Shown here: piece after piece, positions 25,509 to 35,309 of the stretch
How positions within the stretch are numbered: the stretch's first letter is position 1
How the letters are laid out: each line of letters opens with the position of its first letter
Assembly: GCF_001404985.1 (NCBI RefSeq)
Contig: NZ_JRLF01000014.1
Location: 372,001-436,000, forward strand
Origin: Flavobacterium aquidurense
GTDB lineage: Bacteria > Bacteroidota > Bacteroidia > Flavobacteriales > Flavobacteriaceae
Reading direction: 5' to 3'
DNA: 64,000 nt
Made by a program: the position numbers and the translations under genes
Notes under the pieces: generated by a model
What the model was told of the DNA's origin: nothing
The model's input: the letters and a program-made list of their open reading frames with translations, nothing else
The model's database searches: none

Positions 25509-28500
25509 TTAGTTCAGCTTAAAATTTACCTGCATTTTTTCTAATTCTATCAATAACTCAGTTGAAATCTTAACTTTTAGCCTACGACTAGGCATTGTTA
25601 GTTTAGTAACTACTTTTATTTCTTCGACCTCATTTACTTCCTGAATTTTATTTTCTTGTGGCGTATCAGTATCTTCATTCTCGTCTACAAAAACAGCATC
25701 ATCTGCTTCTTCAAAATCAGCGGGAGTTTCTACCTCAACCAAACGTTTGATTTTCTCTAGTTCCATTATTTCAAAAGTCACGGCATTATCACCTTTATTG
25801 GCATTAAACAACTGACTCAGATTATGAATAAATTCTGCTTGTAAATCTTTTATATTCAACAACAAAATCAGCTTTTTAGCAAAAGCTTCTAAAATATCCT
25901 GCAACTGCCTAATCTCAACAAATTGCATTCTTGGATCTGACTTTTTACCGGTGTCATGATTTACCCAGCCATCTTTTATTACTATTTTCAGGAAAGCAAA
26001 GTTATTCTGAATCAGGAAATGGCGGAATTTTAAATATTCTTCACCAAAAATTTTAAATTCATAACTTTCATCATATCCTTCTAAATTAAATACTGCCCAG
26101 CCTTTTCCGTTTTTAGCCACACGGTGCTGTACATTATTAATGATTCCGGCAAAATTTAGATTTTTACCCACATATTCATTCATACTTTTAAGGGCTTCTA
26201 ATCTGGCATTACAAAAGTATTTCATCTCAAATCTGAAATCATCAAGAGGATGTCCGGAAATATAAATTCCAACAACTTCTTTTTCTTTCGCCAATTTTTC
26301 CATGGTACTCCAATCTTCGCAAGGAGGCACAACAGGCTCTGCAATCTGAACTTCACTTGCTTCTCCAAACAAACTTACCTGAGATGAGTTTTCATTTTCC
26401 TGAAACTTCGATCCGTAACGAATCGCTTTTTCATAAAAAGTAATTCCGTCACCATCATCATGAAAATATTGCGCTCTTGTAGTTCCCTCAAATGAATCAA
26501 AACCACCAGCCAAAGCCAGATTTTCGATTGCTTTTTTATTGGCTGCACGCAAATCGATACGTTTAGCCAAATCAAAAATCGATTTGTACTTACCATCTTT
26601 TCTGCTTTCTACAATGGTTGCTACAGCTCCGGAACCTACTCCTTTAATCGCTCCCATACCAAAACGGACAGCGTATTCATCATTTACGGTAAATTTGTAA
26701 AACGATTCGTTTACATCTGGTCCTAAAACCTGTAATCCCATTCGTTTACATTCTTCCATAAAAAATGATACTTGTTTAATATCATTCATATTATTCGAAA
26801 GTACCGCCGCCATATATTCTGCCGGATAATGTGCTTTTAAATAAGCGGTTTGATACGCAATCCAGGCATAACAAGTTGAGTGCGATTTGTTAAAGGCGTA
26901 ACTCGCAAATGCTTCCCAGTCTTTCCAGATTTTCTCCAGAACTTTTGCATCGTGACCTTTTTTTGCCGCTTGTTCTACGAACTTAGGTTTCATTTTATCC
27001 AGTACATCCTTTTGTTTCTTACCCATCGCTTTACGCAAAACGTCGGCCTCACCTTTTGTAAAGTCAGCCAGCGATTGCGACAAAAGCATTACCTGCTCTT
27101 GGTAAACGGTAATCCCGTAGGTTTCTCCTAAATATTCTTCACAAGCATCTAAATCGTATTTGATTTCTTCTTCACCATTTTTTCTTCTTACGAAAGATGG
27201 GATATACTCCAAAGGTCCCGGACGATATAAGGCATTCATGGCAATTAAATCTCCAAAAACCGTTGGCTTCAGATCCTTCATGTATTTCTGCATTCCGGGT
27301 GACTCGTATTGAAAGATTCCAACCGTTTCTCCTCTCTGGAAAAGTGCATAAGTCTCAACATCATCAATTGGGAACGTATCCGGATCGAGATCAATTCCGT
27401 TTCTATATTTTACCAGTTTAACGGTGTCTTTTATTAAGGTAAGGGTCTTTAGACCCAAGAAGTCCATCTTCAGCAATCCTGCACTTTCTGCAACCGAGTT
27501 ATCAAACTGTGTTACATATAAATCAGAATCTTTTGCGGTGGTAACGGGAACATAATTTGTAATATCCGATGGTGTAATAATTACTCCACAGGCATGAATT
27601 CCGGTATTTCGCATGGATCCTTCCAGGATTTTTGCCTGCTGAATGGTTTCTCCCGCCAAATCATCTTCGTTGGCAATGGCGATTAATTCTTTTACATTAT
27701 CAAATTCATCAGAACGAAGGGCTTTTTTAACCTCGTCTTCGTTTTCAGAAATAAAACGCGCAAGATTCCATTTAGATGGCATCATTGCCGGAATCAGTTT
27801 TGCAATTCTATCGGCTTCAAACAAAGGTAAATCCAGTACACGAGCTGTATCACGAATTGCTGATTTGGTTGCCATTTTACCATAAGTGATAATCTGCGCA
27901 ACCTGTTTTTGACCGTATTTTTTGATTACATAATCCATAACACGACCACGACCCTCATCATCAAAGTCAATATCAATATCGGGCATGGATACACGATCCG
28001 GATTCAGGAAACGCTCAAAAAGCAAATCGTACTTAATAGGGTCAATATTGGTTATCCCTAAACAATAAGCTACGGCAGAGCCCGCTGCAGATCCACGTCC
28101 CGGTCCTACCGAAACATCCATATTTCTTGCTTCGGCGATGAAATCCTGAACAATCAAAAAGTAACCCGGATATCCTGAGTTGGAAATGGTTAGTAACTCA
28201 AAATCCAAACGTTCCTGAATCGATTCTGTAATTTCTCCATATCGTTTTTTCGCTCCTACCATTGTCAGGTGTCGCAGGTATTTATTTTCACCCCGAACTC
28301 CGCCATCAGCTTCATCTTCTGGAACTACAAACTCTTCTGGAATATCAAATTTAGGAAGTAATACATCTCGATAAAGTGAATAAATCTCAACCTTATCTAC
28401 AATTTCCTGAATATTGATAATGGCTTCAGGCAAATCAGCGAAGAGTTTTTTCATCTCTTCTGATGATTTATAGTAGTATTCCTGATTAGGCAATCCGTAA

Positions 28501-30044
28501 CGATATCCGCGACCACGACCAATTGGCGTAGCTTGTTTTTCACCATCTTTTACACACAACAAAATATCGTGCGCATTGGCATCTTCTTTATTTAAATAAT
28601 AGGTATTGTTTGTCGCAATTAATTTGACGTTGTGTTTTTGAGAAAACTCAATCAGGGTTTTGTTTACACGATTTTCGTCTTCCTGATTGTGGCGCATTAC
28701 TTCTAAATAAAAGTCATCCCCAAATTGCTCTTTCCACCAAATCAAAGCTTCTTCGGCCTGATTTTCACCAACGTTTAGAATTTTACTCTGGATTTCTCCA
28801 TATAAATTCCCGGACAAAACCATGATATCTTCTTTGTATTTTTCAACAATTGCACGATCAATTCTGGGAACGTAATAAAATCCGTCTGTAAAGGCAATCG
28901 ACGACATTTTTGCCAGATTGTGATAGCCGTTTTTATTTTTGGCCAATAACACAACCTGATTACCGTTGTCTTTTTTACTTTTATCCAGGTGATTGTCACA
29001 AACATTAAATTCACATCCTACAATTGGCTTGATTTCAGTTTCTGTTGGTTCTTCACCAGCTTCAACCAAAGCTTTATTTTTTCCGGATGCTGCTTTATTA
29101 TGGTTCATAACGGCGCTCACAAAATGGAAAGCCCCCATCATATTACCAGTATCAGTCATCGCAACGGCCGGCATTCCGTTTTTGGCTGTAGCAGCAACAA
29201 TATTACCAATACCTATTGTTGACTGTAAAACCGAAAACTGGGTATGATTGTGTAAATGCGCATATTTTGCCGATTTAAAATCTTCTCTGTCAGAATGTGA
29301 AACCGTAGTTTCTTTACCAACCGATTCTAAAGCTTTTAGCTGCTCTCTAATTTTATCAGAAGCTGCTTTTAAATTAATATGTTTTAAACCAATTAAAGGA
29401 AATTCCTGTGGATTTCTATTCTGGAATTCCTTAAAATAATCCTTTGGAACATCCAGTTCTTCTTTGGTAAAAACTTCTCTTCTGATTAACTCTAAAAAAC
29501 AACGCGTAGTTGCCTCAACGTCGGCAGTTGCGTTGTGCGCTTCTGCAAAAGGTTTATTAAAAAGATATTCGTGTAACTCTGTTAGTGTTGGTAATTTGAA
29601 TCTCCCTCCACGACCACCCGGAAGTTTTAATAATGACGCCGTAACCTCAGTACAAGTATCTAAAACCGGCATTGTACTCATAGGAGAATCTACGCTCATT
29701 CTATGAAATTCAGCTCCCATAATATTAACGTCGAAACCTAAATTCTGACCTACAATAAATTTAGTTTTACTTAAAGCGATATTAAATTTCTCTAAAACTT
29801 CGGCCAAAGTGATTCCATCGGCTTCAGCCAATTCAGTAGAAATTCCGTGAATACGTTCTGCATCATACGGAATATTAAATCCGTCAGGCTTAACCAAGTA
29901 ATCCTGATGTTCGATCAATTGCCCCATTTCGTCGTGAAGCTGCCAGGCGATCTGAATACAGCGAGGCCAGTTATCAGAATCAGTAATTGGAGCATCCCAA
30001 CGTTTTGGTAATCCAGTTGTTTCAGTATCGAATATTAAATACAT
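25509..30044 (-). CDS. dnaE: DNA polymerase III alpha subunit with N-terminal exonuclease
   Basis: The start is placed at the ATG at 30044 (1511 residues). The TTG at 30089 adds residues before the conserved fold. An N-terminal DnaQ-type 3'-5' exonuclease (about 1-190) has Exo I FDTETTG and Exo III HNATADVEAT. The PHP domain starts at YAHLHNHTQFSVL. The polymerase core contains the catalytic PDIDIDFDD. A helix-hairpin-helix region and OB domain follow, and the tail (about 1380-1511) is acidic and low-complexity. It is the replicative polymerase. The fused exonuclease may supply cis proofreading. It is monocistronic and AT-rich spacer lies on both sides. Confidence 0.96.
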   Translation of the reverse strand: MYLIFDTETTGLPKRWDAPITDSDNWPRCIQIAWQLHDEMGQLIEHQDYLVKPDGFNIPYDAERIHGISTELAEADGITLAEVLEKFNIALSKTKFIVGQNLGFDVNIMGAEFHRMSVDSPMSTMPVLDTCTEVTASLLKLPGGRGGRFKLPTLTELHEYLFNKPFAEAHNATADVEATTRCFLELIRREVFTKEELDVPKDYFKEFQNRNPQEFPLIGLKHINLKAASDKIREQLKALESVGKETTVSHSDREDFKSAKYAHLHNHTQFSVLQSTIGIGNIVAATAKNGMPAVAMTDTGNMMGAFHFVSAVMNHNKAASGKNKALVEAGEEPTETEIKPIVGCEFNVCDNHLDKSKKDNGNQVVLLAKNKNGYHNLAKMSSIAFTDGFYYVPRIDRAIVEKYKEDIMVLSGNLYGEIQSKILNVGENQAEEALIWWKEQFGDDFYLEVMRHNQEDENRVNKTLIEFSQKHNVKLIATNNTYYLNKEDANAHDILLCVKDGEKQATPIGRGRGYRYGLPNQEYYYKSSEEMKKLFADLPEAIINIQEIVDKVEIYSLYRDVLLPKFDIPEEFVVPEDEADGGVRGENKYLRHLTMVGAKKRYGEITESIQERLDFELLTISNSGYPGYFLIVQDFIAEARNMDVSVGPGRGSAAGSAVAYCLGITNIDPIKYDLLFERFLNPDRVSMPDIDIDFDDEGRGRVMDYVIKKYGQKQVAQIITYGKMATKSAIRDTARVLDLPLFEADRIAKLIPAMMPSKWNLARFISENEDEVKKALRSDEFDNVKELIAIANEDDLAGETIQQAKILEGSMRNTGIHACGVIITPSDITNYVPVTTAKDSDLYVTQFDNSVAESAGLLKMDFLGLKTLTLIKDTVKLVKYRNGIDLDPDTFPIDDVETYALFQRGETVGIFQYESPGMQKYMKDLKPTVFGDLIAMNALYRPGPLEYIPSFVRRKNGEEEIKYDLDACEEYLGETYGITVYQEQVMLLSQSLADFTKGEADVLRKAMGKKQKDVLDKMKPKFVEQAAKKGHDAKVLEKIWKDWEAFASYAFNKSHSTCYAWIAYQTAYLKAHYPAEYMAAVLSNNMNDIKQVSFFMEECKRMGLQVLGPDVNESFYKFTVNDEYAVRFGMGAIKGVGSGAVATIVESRKDGKYKSIFDLAKRIDLRAANKKAIENLALAGGFDSFEGTTRAQYFHDDGDGITFYEKAIRYGSKFQENENSSQVSLFGEASEVQIAEPVVPPCEDWSTMEKLAKEKEVVGIYISGHPLDDFRFEMKYFCNARLEALKSMNEYVGKNLNFAGIINNVQHRVAKNGKGWAVFNLEGYDESYEFKIFGEEYLKFRHFLIQNNFAFLKIVIKDGWVNHDTGKKSDPRMQFVEIRQLQDILEAFAKKLILLLNIKDLQAEFIHNLSQLFNANKGDNAVTFEIMELEKIKRLVEVETPADFEEADDAVFVDENEDTDTPQENKIQEVNEVEEIKVVTKLTMPSRRLKVKISTELLIELEKMQVNFKLN

Positions 30045-30371
30045 AAGCTTAAAAGACAAAATTAAAATTCCAAATTCCAATTTTTCCAAATATAAATCTC
30101 TGATTATATGGATTATAAAAATTGCTTTATGGAAAATGGAGGAAGTTCAAATTTACGCTTTTTTTTGGCTTAAGGAAATAAAGAATTGAACAAAAAGCAT
30201 TAATCAAAATCATTATTAGAAACTGTTAAAAAGCAATAAAAATGATAAAATTTAGATTATTTGAGGTTAAAAACTTCGATTATTCATTTTGGATACTCAT
30301 TGCACCAAAATGAACACTTTTAAACTGCACTCTATCCTGAACTTTGCCTTATCAATTTAAAACAAATTATT
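30045..30371. other. Divergent spacer between dnaE and the SDR gene
   Basis: No gene was found in this stretch. It must contain both divergent promoters. The only distinct signal is the dyad listed at 30283-30314. Confidence 0.6.
30283..30314. promoter_or_regulatory. Dyad, candidate operator upstream of the SDR gene
   Basis: TTCATTTTGG (30283-30292) and CCAAAATGAA (30305-30314) are perfectly complementary with a 12-bp spacer. The dyad lies about 60 bp before the SDR start. The AraC-type regulator encoded at 31469 is a candidate ligand, though AraC proteins more often use direct repeats. Confidence 0.45.
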
Positions 30372-31175
30372 ATGAAAACTATTTTTATCACAGGCGCATC
30401 ATCAGGATTAGGAAAAGCTACAGCAAAATTATTTCAACAAAAAGGATGGAATGTTATCGCAACAATGAGAAATCCTGAAAAAGAAACTGAACTTTCTAAC
30501 TTAAACAATGTAACGCTTTTACCATTAGACGTTACGAATTACGACCAAATACAAAGCACCGTTAAAAAAGCATTGGAATTAAGCGATATTGATATCGTTT
30601 TTAACAATGCAGGTTATGGTTTAATTGGTCCTTTGGAAAGCTTTAATGACGATCAAATCACAAAACAATTAAACACAAATTTATTAGGCGTAATTCGTGT
30701 TACCAATGCTTTTATTCCGTATTTCAGAGAAAGAAAAAGTGGATTATTTATCTCCACAACTTCTATTGGCGGATTGATTTCTTTTCCTTTAGGATCTGTA
30801 TATCATGCAACAAAATGGGGACTGGAAGGCTGGAGCGAAAGTATGGCTTATGAATTAAATCCATTTGGAATCAATATTAAAACGGTTTCTCCGGGCGGTA
30901 TTAAAACAGAATTCCTTCACGGTTCGCTTGACACCGGCGTTAAACCTGAATATCAGGCAATGGCAAACAAAATGTTTGAAAATGTAGATGTAATGTTTGA
31001 AATGGCATCAACACCGGAACAAATTGCTGATGTTGTTTACGAAGCTGCTACTGACGGAAAAACCCAACTGAGATATGTAGCCGGAGAAGATGCAAAAGCA
31101 CTTTACAAACAAAGACAGGAACAAGGTGACGAAGTTTTTCGCGCTGCATTTGGCAAACAATTTTTGGGAGCATAA
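30372..31175 (+). CDS. Short-chain dehydrogenase/reductase
   Basis: The 267-residue classical SDR has the cofactor motif TGASSGLGKA near the N terminus, NNAG (FNNAGYG), catalytic Ser in the ISTTSIGG segment, and YxxxK as YHATKWG. NADP use is plausible but I cannot fix it. The SPGGIKTEF stretch is also conserved. Substrate unknown. It is followed at 31469 by an AraC-family regulator on the same strand, a common pair where the regulator controls the reductase. Confidence 0.93.
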   Translation: MKTIFITGASSGLGKATAKLFQQKGWNVIATMRNPEKETELSNLNNVTLLPLDVTNYDQIQSTVKKALELSDIDIVFNNAGYGLIGPLESFNDDQITKQLNTNLLGVIRVTNAFIPYFRERKSGLFISTTSIGGLISFPLGSVYHATKWGLEGWSESMAYELNPFGINIKTVSPGGIKTEFLHGSLDTGVKPEYQAMANKMFENVDVMFEMASTPEQIADVVYEAATDGKTQLRYVAGEDAKALYKQRQEQGDEVFRAAFGKQFLGA

Positions 31176-31230
31176 TAATTCCCGTTAGGGCTTCCCAAAA
31201 AACATTCAACATTCTTTTTAATTTTATTAA

Positions 31231-31334
31231 GCCCCAGCGGGGCAGAATATGTATAGAAATTCAATCATGCGGATGTAAAAGAACTCCAGCGGAGCGAAAT
31301 AAAGCAGTATTAAAAATATTTCGATCCGCTGGAG
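31231..31334. repeat. Intergenic inverted repeats (CTCCAGCGGA and GCCCCAGCGGGGC)
   Basis: GCCCCAGCGGGGC at 31231-31243 is a small hairpin. Farther on, CTCCAGCGGAGCGAAAT (31284-31300) pairs with 31318-31334 with a single mismatch. These GC-rich units stand out in the AT-rich spacer and look like a dispersed extragenic element. No ORF was found in the spacer. Confidence 0.6.
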
Positions 31335-31468
31335 CTTTGCTATCAATAATTAATATGATTTCTATCAATATTTCGCTTCTCCGAAGCTATTCTTTCAAAA
31401 TTAAAAAGAGACTGTTCAATACTTTTCGGAAAGCCTGATTAATTTTCAAATTTTTATAACTTTATGTC

Positions 31469-32389
31469 ATGGAAAAGAAAAACAACAATCCGTCAAAAAT
31501 TTCCTCAATATCACAATTTCATAGTTTGTTTCAGCTACCAAAGCCGCTTCATCCTATGATTACCTTGGTTGATAATACCAAACTCATTATAAATGCTGAT
31601 TTAACTAATAACCATTTTCTGCTCGATTTTTATAAAATATCCTATAAATATTCTACTAACGGAAAAATGGGTTACGGTCAGGGTTATTATGATTTTAATG
31701 AAGGCGGATTAATGTTTACATCTCCCAATCAATTGATTTTTACCGATAATCAGGAAGGAGTTGAATATTTTGGCTATACGCTGCTTTTTCACCCAGACTT
31801 TATTAGAAATTATCCTTTAGGAAAAACGATCAAAAAATATGGCTTTTTCTCTTATGATACCAATGAAGCGCTTCATCTTTCTGATAGCGAAAAAACAACT
31901 ATCATAGGATTATTAACCAGCATTGACAATGAACTTCATACGGCTATTGACGAAATGAGTCAGGATGTAATCGTTTCTTATATTGATGTTTTGCTTAATT
32001 ACAGTAATCGTTTTTACAAACGTCAATTCATTACCCGAAAAACAATCAACCACGATTTATTACTGAAAGTCGAAGAAACGCTGGACAATTATCTTAATAA
32101 TGCCGAAACCTTAAAAAAAGGATTACCTACAGTAGATTTTCTTGCTTCGCAAATCAACGTTTCTACGCATTACCTTAGCGATATGCTCCGCAATCTGACC
32201 GGACAAAATGCACAACAACACATTCATTCGAAACTCATCGAAAAATCAAAAGATTTCCTAATTTCAACCAATCTTTCGGTAGCAGAAATAGCCTATCAAT
32301 TGGGTTTTGAATATCCTCAGTCGTTTAGCAAACTCTTCAAAAAGAAAACCAATCTAACGCCATTGGAATTCAAAAACTCATTGAATTAA
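31469..32389 (+). CDS. AraC-family transcriptional regulator
   Basis: The 306-residue protein has an N-terminal cupin-like sensing domain (about 1-190) and a C-terminal AraC DNA-binding domain with two helix-turn-helix units. The first is around VDFLASQINVSTHYLSDMLR. The second contains LSVAEIAYQLGFEYPQSFSKLFKK, the conserved family signature. It probably controls the SDR gene just upstream. The dyad at 30283-30314 is a candidate site. Inducer unknown. Confidence 0.93.
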   Translation: MEKKNNNPSKISSISQFHSLFQLPKPLHPMITLVDNTKLIINADLTNNHFLLDFYKISYKYSTNGKMGYGQGYYDFNEGGLMFTSPNQLIFTDNQEGVEYFGYTLLFHPDFIRNYPLGKTIKKYGFFSYDTNEALHLSDSEKTTIIGLLTSIDNELHTAIDEMSQDVIVSYIDVLLNYSNRFYKRQFITRKTINHDLLLKVEETLDNYLNNAETLKKGLPTVDFLASQINVSTHYLSDMLRNLTGQNAQQHIHSKLIEKSKDFLISTNLSVAEIAYQLGFEYPQSFSKLFKKKTNLTPLEFKNSLN

Positions 32390-32898
32390 TCTTTAAAACT
32401 ATCTTCTTCAACAAATTCATTTTTACATTAAAAATCATAAAATTTCATAAAAATACACTTCTTGGATGTCGTAGTATTTTAATGAATTTCAGAATATTTA
32501 AAAACTTCAAAAATTAGCTTTTAAAGCCATTAAAATCCATAAAAACAAAAACTTCAAAACAAATCAAACCTAATAATTATTACTATTTTAACTCATTTTG
32601 TTACATTTTTTTGAATAAAAACCTATATTTTATATTGATTTTGAGATAAATTTGCCAACTATTAAAATTAAAGCAATCAAATCAAAATTAACCTGAAAAG
32701 GAAAAGGAAAACCAATTTATATTCATTCTACAATCAAATCTAAGGAAAAAAAGCCAATCACAATTTGTATTTAAGTTTGGGTATCGTATATAATGAAATA
32801 TTGAAATTGACGCCCTTATATCTTTTTCTAATTTTGTTTTCCTATTATAATGAGCAGGAAATTGCTGTGGTTAGAAATTACAATTAAAAAAAATAAAA
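32390..32898 (+). other. Leader/promoter region of the leu cluster
   Basis: This 509-bp spacer has no recognisable gene. Two TAnnTTTG boxes are visible, TAAATTTG at 32647-32654 and TAAGTTTG at 32772-32779. Neither has a well-spaced -33 element. A start at either would leave a leader of over 100 nt before leuC. I saw no leucine-rich leader peptide and no clear terminator/antiterminator pair. Confidence 0.4.
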
Positions 32899-34293
32899 AT
32901 GAGTAAGACATTATTTGACAAAGTATGGGATTCACATGTAGTGCGTAAAATTGAAGATGGACCAGATGTGTTTTTTATTGACCGTCATTTCATTCATGAG
33001 GTTACGAGTCCTGTTGCTTTTTTAGGATTAAAAGCCAGAGGCGTTAAGGTTTTATACCCTGAGCGTACTTTTGCAACTGCAGATCACAATACACCAACCA
33101 TAAACCAACATTTACCAGTTGAAGATGCACTATCTGCAAATCAGCTTAAAGCTCTTGAAGATAATGCTGCCGAATACGGAATTTCGCACTGGGGGTTAGG
33201 TCACATTAAAAATGGAATTGTACACGTAGTTGGTCCTGAAAACGGAATTACTTTGCCAGGTGCTACTATTGTTTGTGGAGATTCTCACACGTCTACTCAC
33301 GGTGCTTTTGGAGCGATTGCTTTCGGTATCGGAACTTCTGAGGTTGAAATGGTGCTTTCTACTCAATGTATTATGCAGCCAAAACCAAAGAAAATGCGTA
33401 TCAACGTAAACGGTCAATTAAGTAAAGGTGTTGGCCCTAAAGACGTTGCACTTTATATTATTGCTCAATTGACTACTTCCGGAGGAACAGGTTATTTTGT
33501 TGAATACGCCGGAGATGTTTTCGAAAACATGACTATGGAAGGTCGTATGACGGTTTGTAACCTAAGTATCGAAATGGGTGCTCGTGGTGGTATGATTGCT
33601 CCTGACCAAACTACTTTTGATTTCCTTGAAGGAAGATTGTTTGCTCCTAAAGGTGAAGCATGGACAAAAGCAGTTGAATACTGGAAGACTCTTAAAACGG
33701 ATGATGATGCTGTTTTTGATGCTGAATTAAACATCAAAGCTTCAGATATCGAACCAATGATTACTTATGGTACTAACCCAGGAATGGGAATTGGTATCTC
33801 TAAACATATTCCGAACGCTAATCAAGTTGAAGGCGGTGAGGAAACTTACAAAAAATCGTTAGCTTATATGGGCTTCCAGGAAGATGATGTGATGATTGGA
33901 AAACCAATTGATTATGTTTTCTTAGGAAGTTGTACAAACGGACGTATTGAAGATTTTAGGGCTTTCGCCGAAATTGTAAAAGGAAGAAAAAAAGCAGATA
34001 ATGTTACCGCTTGGTTAGTTCCGGGTTCTCACGTTGTTGAAGCTCAGATTAAAGAAGAAGGTATTTTAGATATTCTTACAGAAGCTGGTTTTGTATTACG
34101 TCAGCCGGGTTGTTCAGCGTGTTTAGCAATGAACGATGATAAAGTTCCTGCTGGCAAATATGCAGTAAGTACTTCAAACAGAAACTTTGAAGGTCGTCAG
34201 GGTCCTGGTTCAAGAACATTATTAGCGAGTCCAATTATGGCTGCCGCTGCTGCTGTTACCGGAAAACTAACAGACCCGCGCGAGTTATTTTAG
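32899..34293 (+). CDS. leuC: 3-isopropylmalate dehydratase large subunit
   Basis: The 464-residue aconitase-family protein has the expected N-terminal TLFDKVWDSHVV, the VCGDSHTSTHGAFGAIAFGIGTSE substrate loop, and three [4Fe-4S]-ligating cysteines (one in FLGSCTNGRIEDF, two in QPGCSACLAMND). With LeuD it isomerises 2-isopropylmalate to 3-isopropylmalate. In organisms with citramalate synthase it also handles citramalate. It is the first gene of leuC-leuD-(leuA/cimA-like)-leuB. Confidence 0.98.
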   Translation: MSKTLFDKVWDSHVVRKIEDGPDVFFIDRHFIHEVTSPVAFLGLKARGVKVLYPERTFATADHNTPTINQHLPVEDALSANQLKALEDNAAEYGISHWGLGHIKNGIVHVVGPENGITLPGATIVCGDSHTSTHGAFGAIAFGIGTSEVEMVLSTQCIMQPKPKKMRINVNGQLSKGVGPKDVALYIIAQLTTSGGTGYFVEYAGDVFENMTMEGRMTVCNLSIEMGARGGMIAPDQTTFDFLEGRLFAPKGEAWTKAVEYWKTLKTDDDAVFDAELNIKASDIEPMITYGTNPGMGIGISKHIPNANQVEGGEETYKKSLAYMGFQEDDVMIGKPIDYVFLGSCTNGRIEDFRAFAEIVKGRKKADNVTAWLVPGSHVVEAQIKEEGILDILTEAGFVLRQPGCSACLAMNDDKVPAGKYAVSTSNRNFEGRQGPGSRTLLASPIMAAAAAVTGKLTDPRELF

Positions 34294-34412
34294 ATTGGAG
34301 ATTTTAGATTTTTCAACCATGAGCAATCTTTATCTAAACTTCTTCAAATAAAATTGATTTACATTATTTAATACAAAACATTTTTAGGTTCTAAGTTTTA
34401 AGTTTTCAAAAG

Positions 34413-34448
34413 AAAATCTAAAATCTAAAATCTAAAATCTAAAATTCC
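34413..34448. repeat. Tandem AAAATCT heptamers
   Basis: Four exact AAAATCT units (34413-34440) and a partial fifth lie just before leuD. The start of the same spacer (34303-34311) holds the complementary GATTTTAGA, so the leuC-leuD spacer can fold into a long imperfect stem. Confidence 0.75.
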
Positions 34449-34453
34449 AAAAA

Positions 34454-35050
34454 ATGGCATACGATAAATTTAATATACTTACCAGCAGTGCAGTGCCGCT
34501 GCCAATTGAGAACGTAGATACAGATCAAATCATCCCGGCTCGTTTCCTGAAAGCTACAAAACGTGAAGGTTTTGGAGACAATCTTTTCAGAGACTGGAGA
34601 TACAACGGAGATGATACTCCAAAAGCTGATTTCGTTTTAAACGATTCAACTTACAGCGGAAAAATTCTTGTTGGAGGAAAAAACTTCGGTTCAGGATCTT
34701 CTAGAGAACATGCTGCCTGGGCAGTTTACGATTACGGTTTTAGAGCTGTAGTTTCTAGTTTCTTTGCTGATATCTTTAAAGGAAACTGTTTAAATATCGG
34801 GGTTTTACCAGTTCAGGTTAGTCCGGAATTTGCTGACACGATTTTTAAAGCAATAGAAGCTGATCCTAATACGCAACTAGAAATCAACTTGCCAAATCAA
34901 ACAATTACTTTATTAGCAACTGGTCAGCAAGAATCTTTTGCAATTAACGGATACAAAAAGAACAACATGATTAATGGCTTTGATGACATTGATTATTTAC
35001 AAAATATTAAAGAAGATATTGTGACTTTCGCCGATAAACTTCCTTACTAA
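34454..35050 (+). CDS. leuD: 3-isopropylmalate dehydratase small subunit
   Basis: The 198-residue aconitase swivel-domain protein has the IENVDTDQIIPARFLK start and the GKNFGSGSSREHAAWA motif that forms part of the active site with LeuC. Length is typical of LeuD. It lies 160 bp after leuC with a tandem-repeat spacer and is followed by a strong terminator. Later genes of the cluster may therefore have their own promoters. Confidence 0.98.
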   Translation: MAYDKFNILTSSAVPLPIENVDTDQIIPARFLKATKREGFGDNLFRDWRYNGDDTPKADFVLNDSTYSGKILVGGKNFGSGSSREHAAWAVYDYGFRAVVSSFFADIFKGNCLNIGVLPVQVSPEFADTIFKAIEADPNTQLEINLPNQTITLLATGQQESFAINGYKKNNMINGFDDIDYLQNIKEDIVTFADKLPY

Positions 35051-35073
35051 AAAAATCTTGTTCAATCTATTAG

Positions 35074-35107
35074 ACCCGACAGGTTTTTGAAACTTGTCGG
35101 GTTTTTC
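35074..35107 (+). terminator. Terminator after leuD
   Basis: ACCCGACA (35074-35081) pairs with TGTCGGGT (35095-35102), extended by GTTT/AAAC-type pairing, and ends in a T run. Confidence 0.85.
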
Positions 35108-35119
35108 TAAATTAAATTA

Positions 35120-35260
35120 GAAAACATAGAACGCAGATAAAACAGATTTGCTATCGCAAAAGCACGGATCGACACGGATTTTCATTTTATTGAATACTAA
35201 AAATCCGTTTTTATCAGCGAATCCGTTATAGCGAATCCGTAAAATCAGCGTCAAAAATTA
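35120..35260. repeat. Degenerate ACGCAGAT/ATCCGTTT repeat spacer
   Basis: The spacer holds AACGCAGAT, CACGGATT, AAATCCGTTTTTATCAG and repeated GCGAATCCGT units in partly complementary order. It appears related to the ACGCAGAT element at 1271 and 22795. No gene was found. Confidence 0.45.
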
Positions 35261-35309
35261 AAATGCGGATATCAATTATATCCAACCCATTAGAAATTAG
35301 AATATCAAT

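Noticed and set aside
26880..29706. Many plus-strand ORFs of 60-85 codons
   Set aside because: They run antisense to dnaE, overlap each other and show no protein-like composition.
34413..34448. Regular repeats suggesting a CRISPR array
   Set aside because: The units are contiguous heptamers without spacers, and no cas gene is present.
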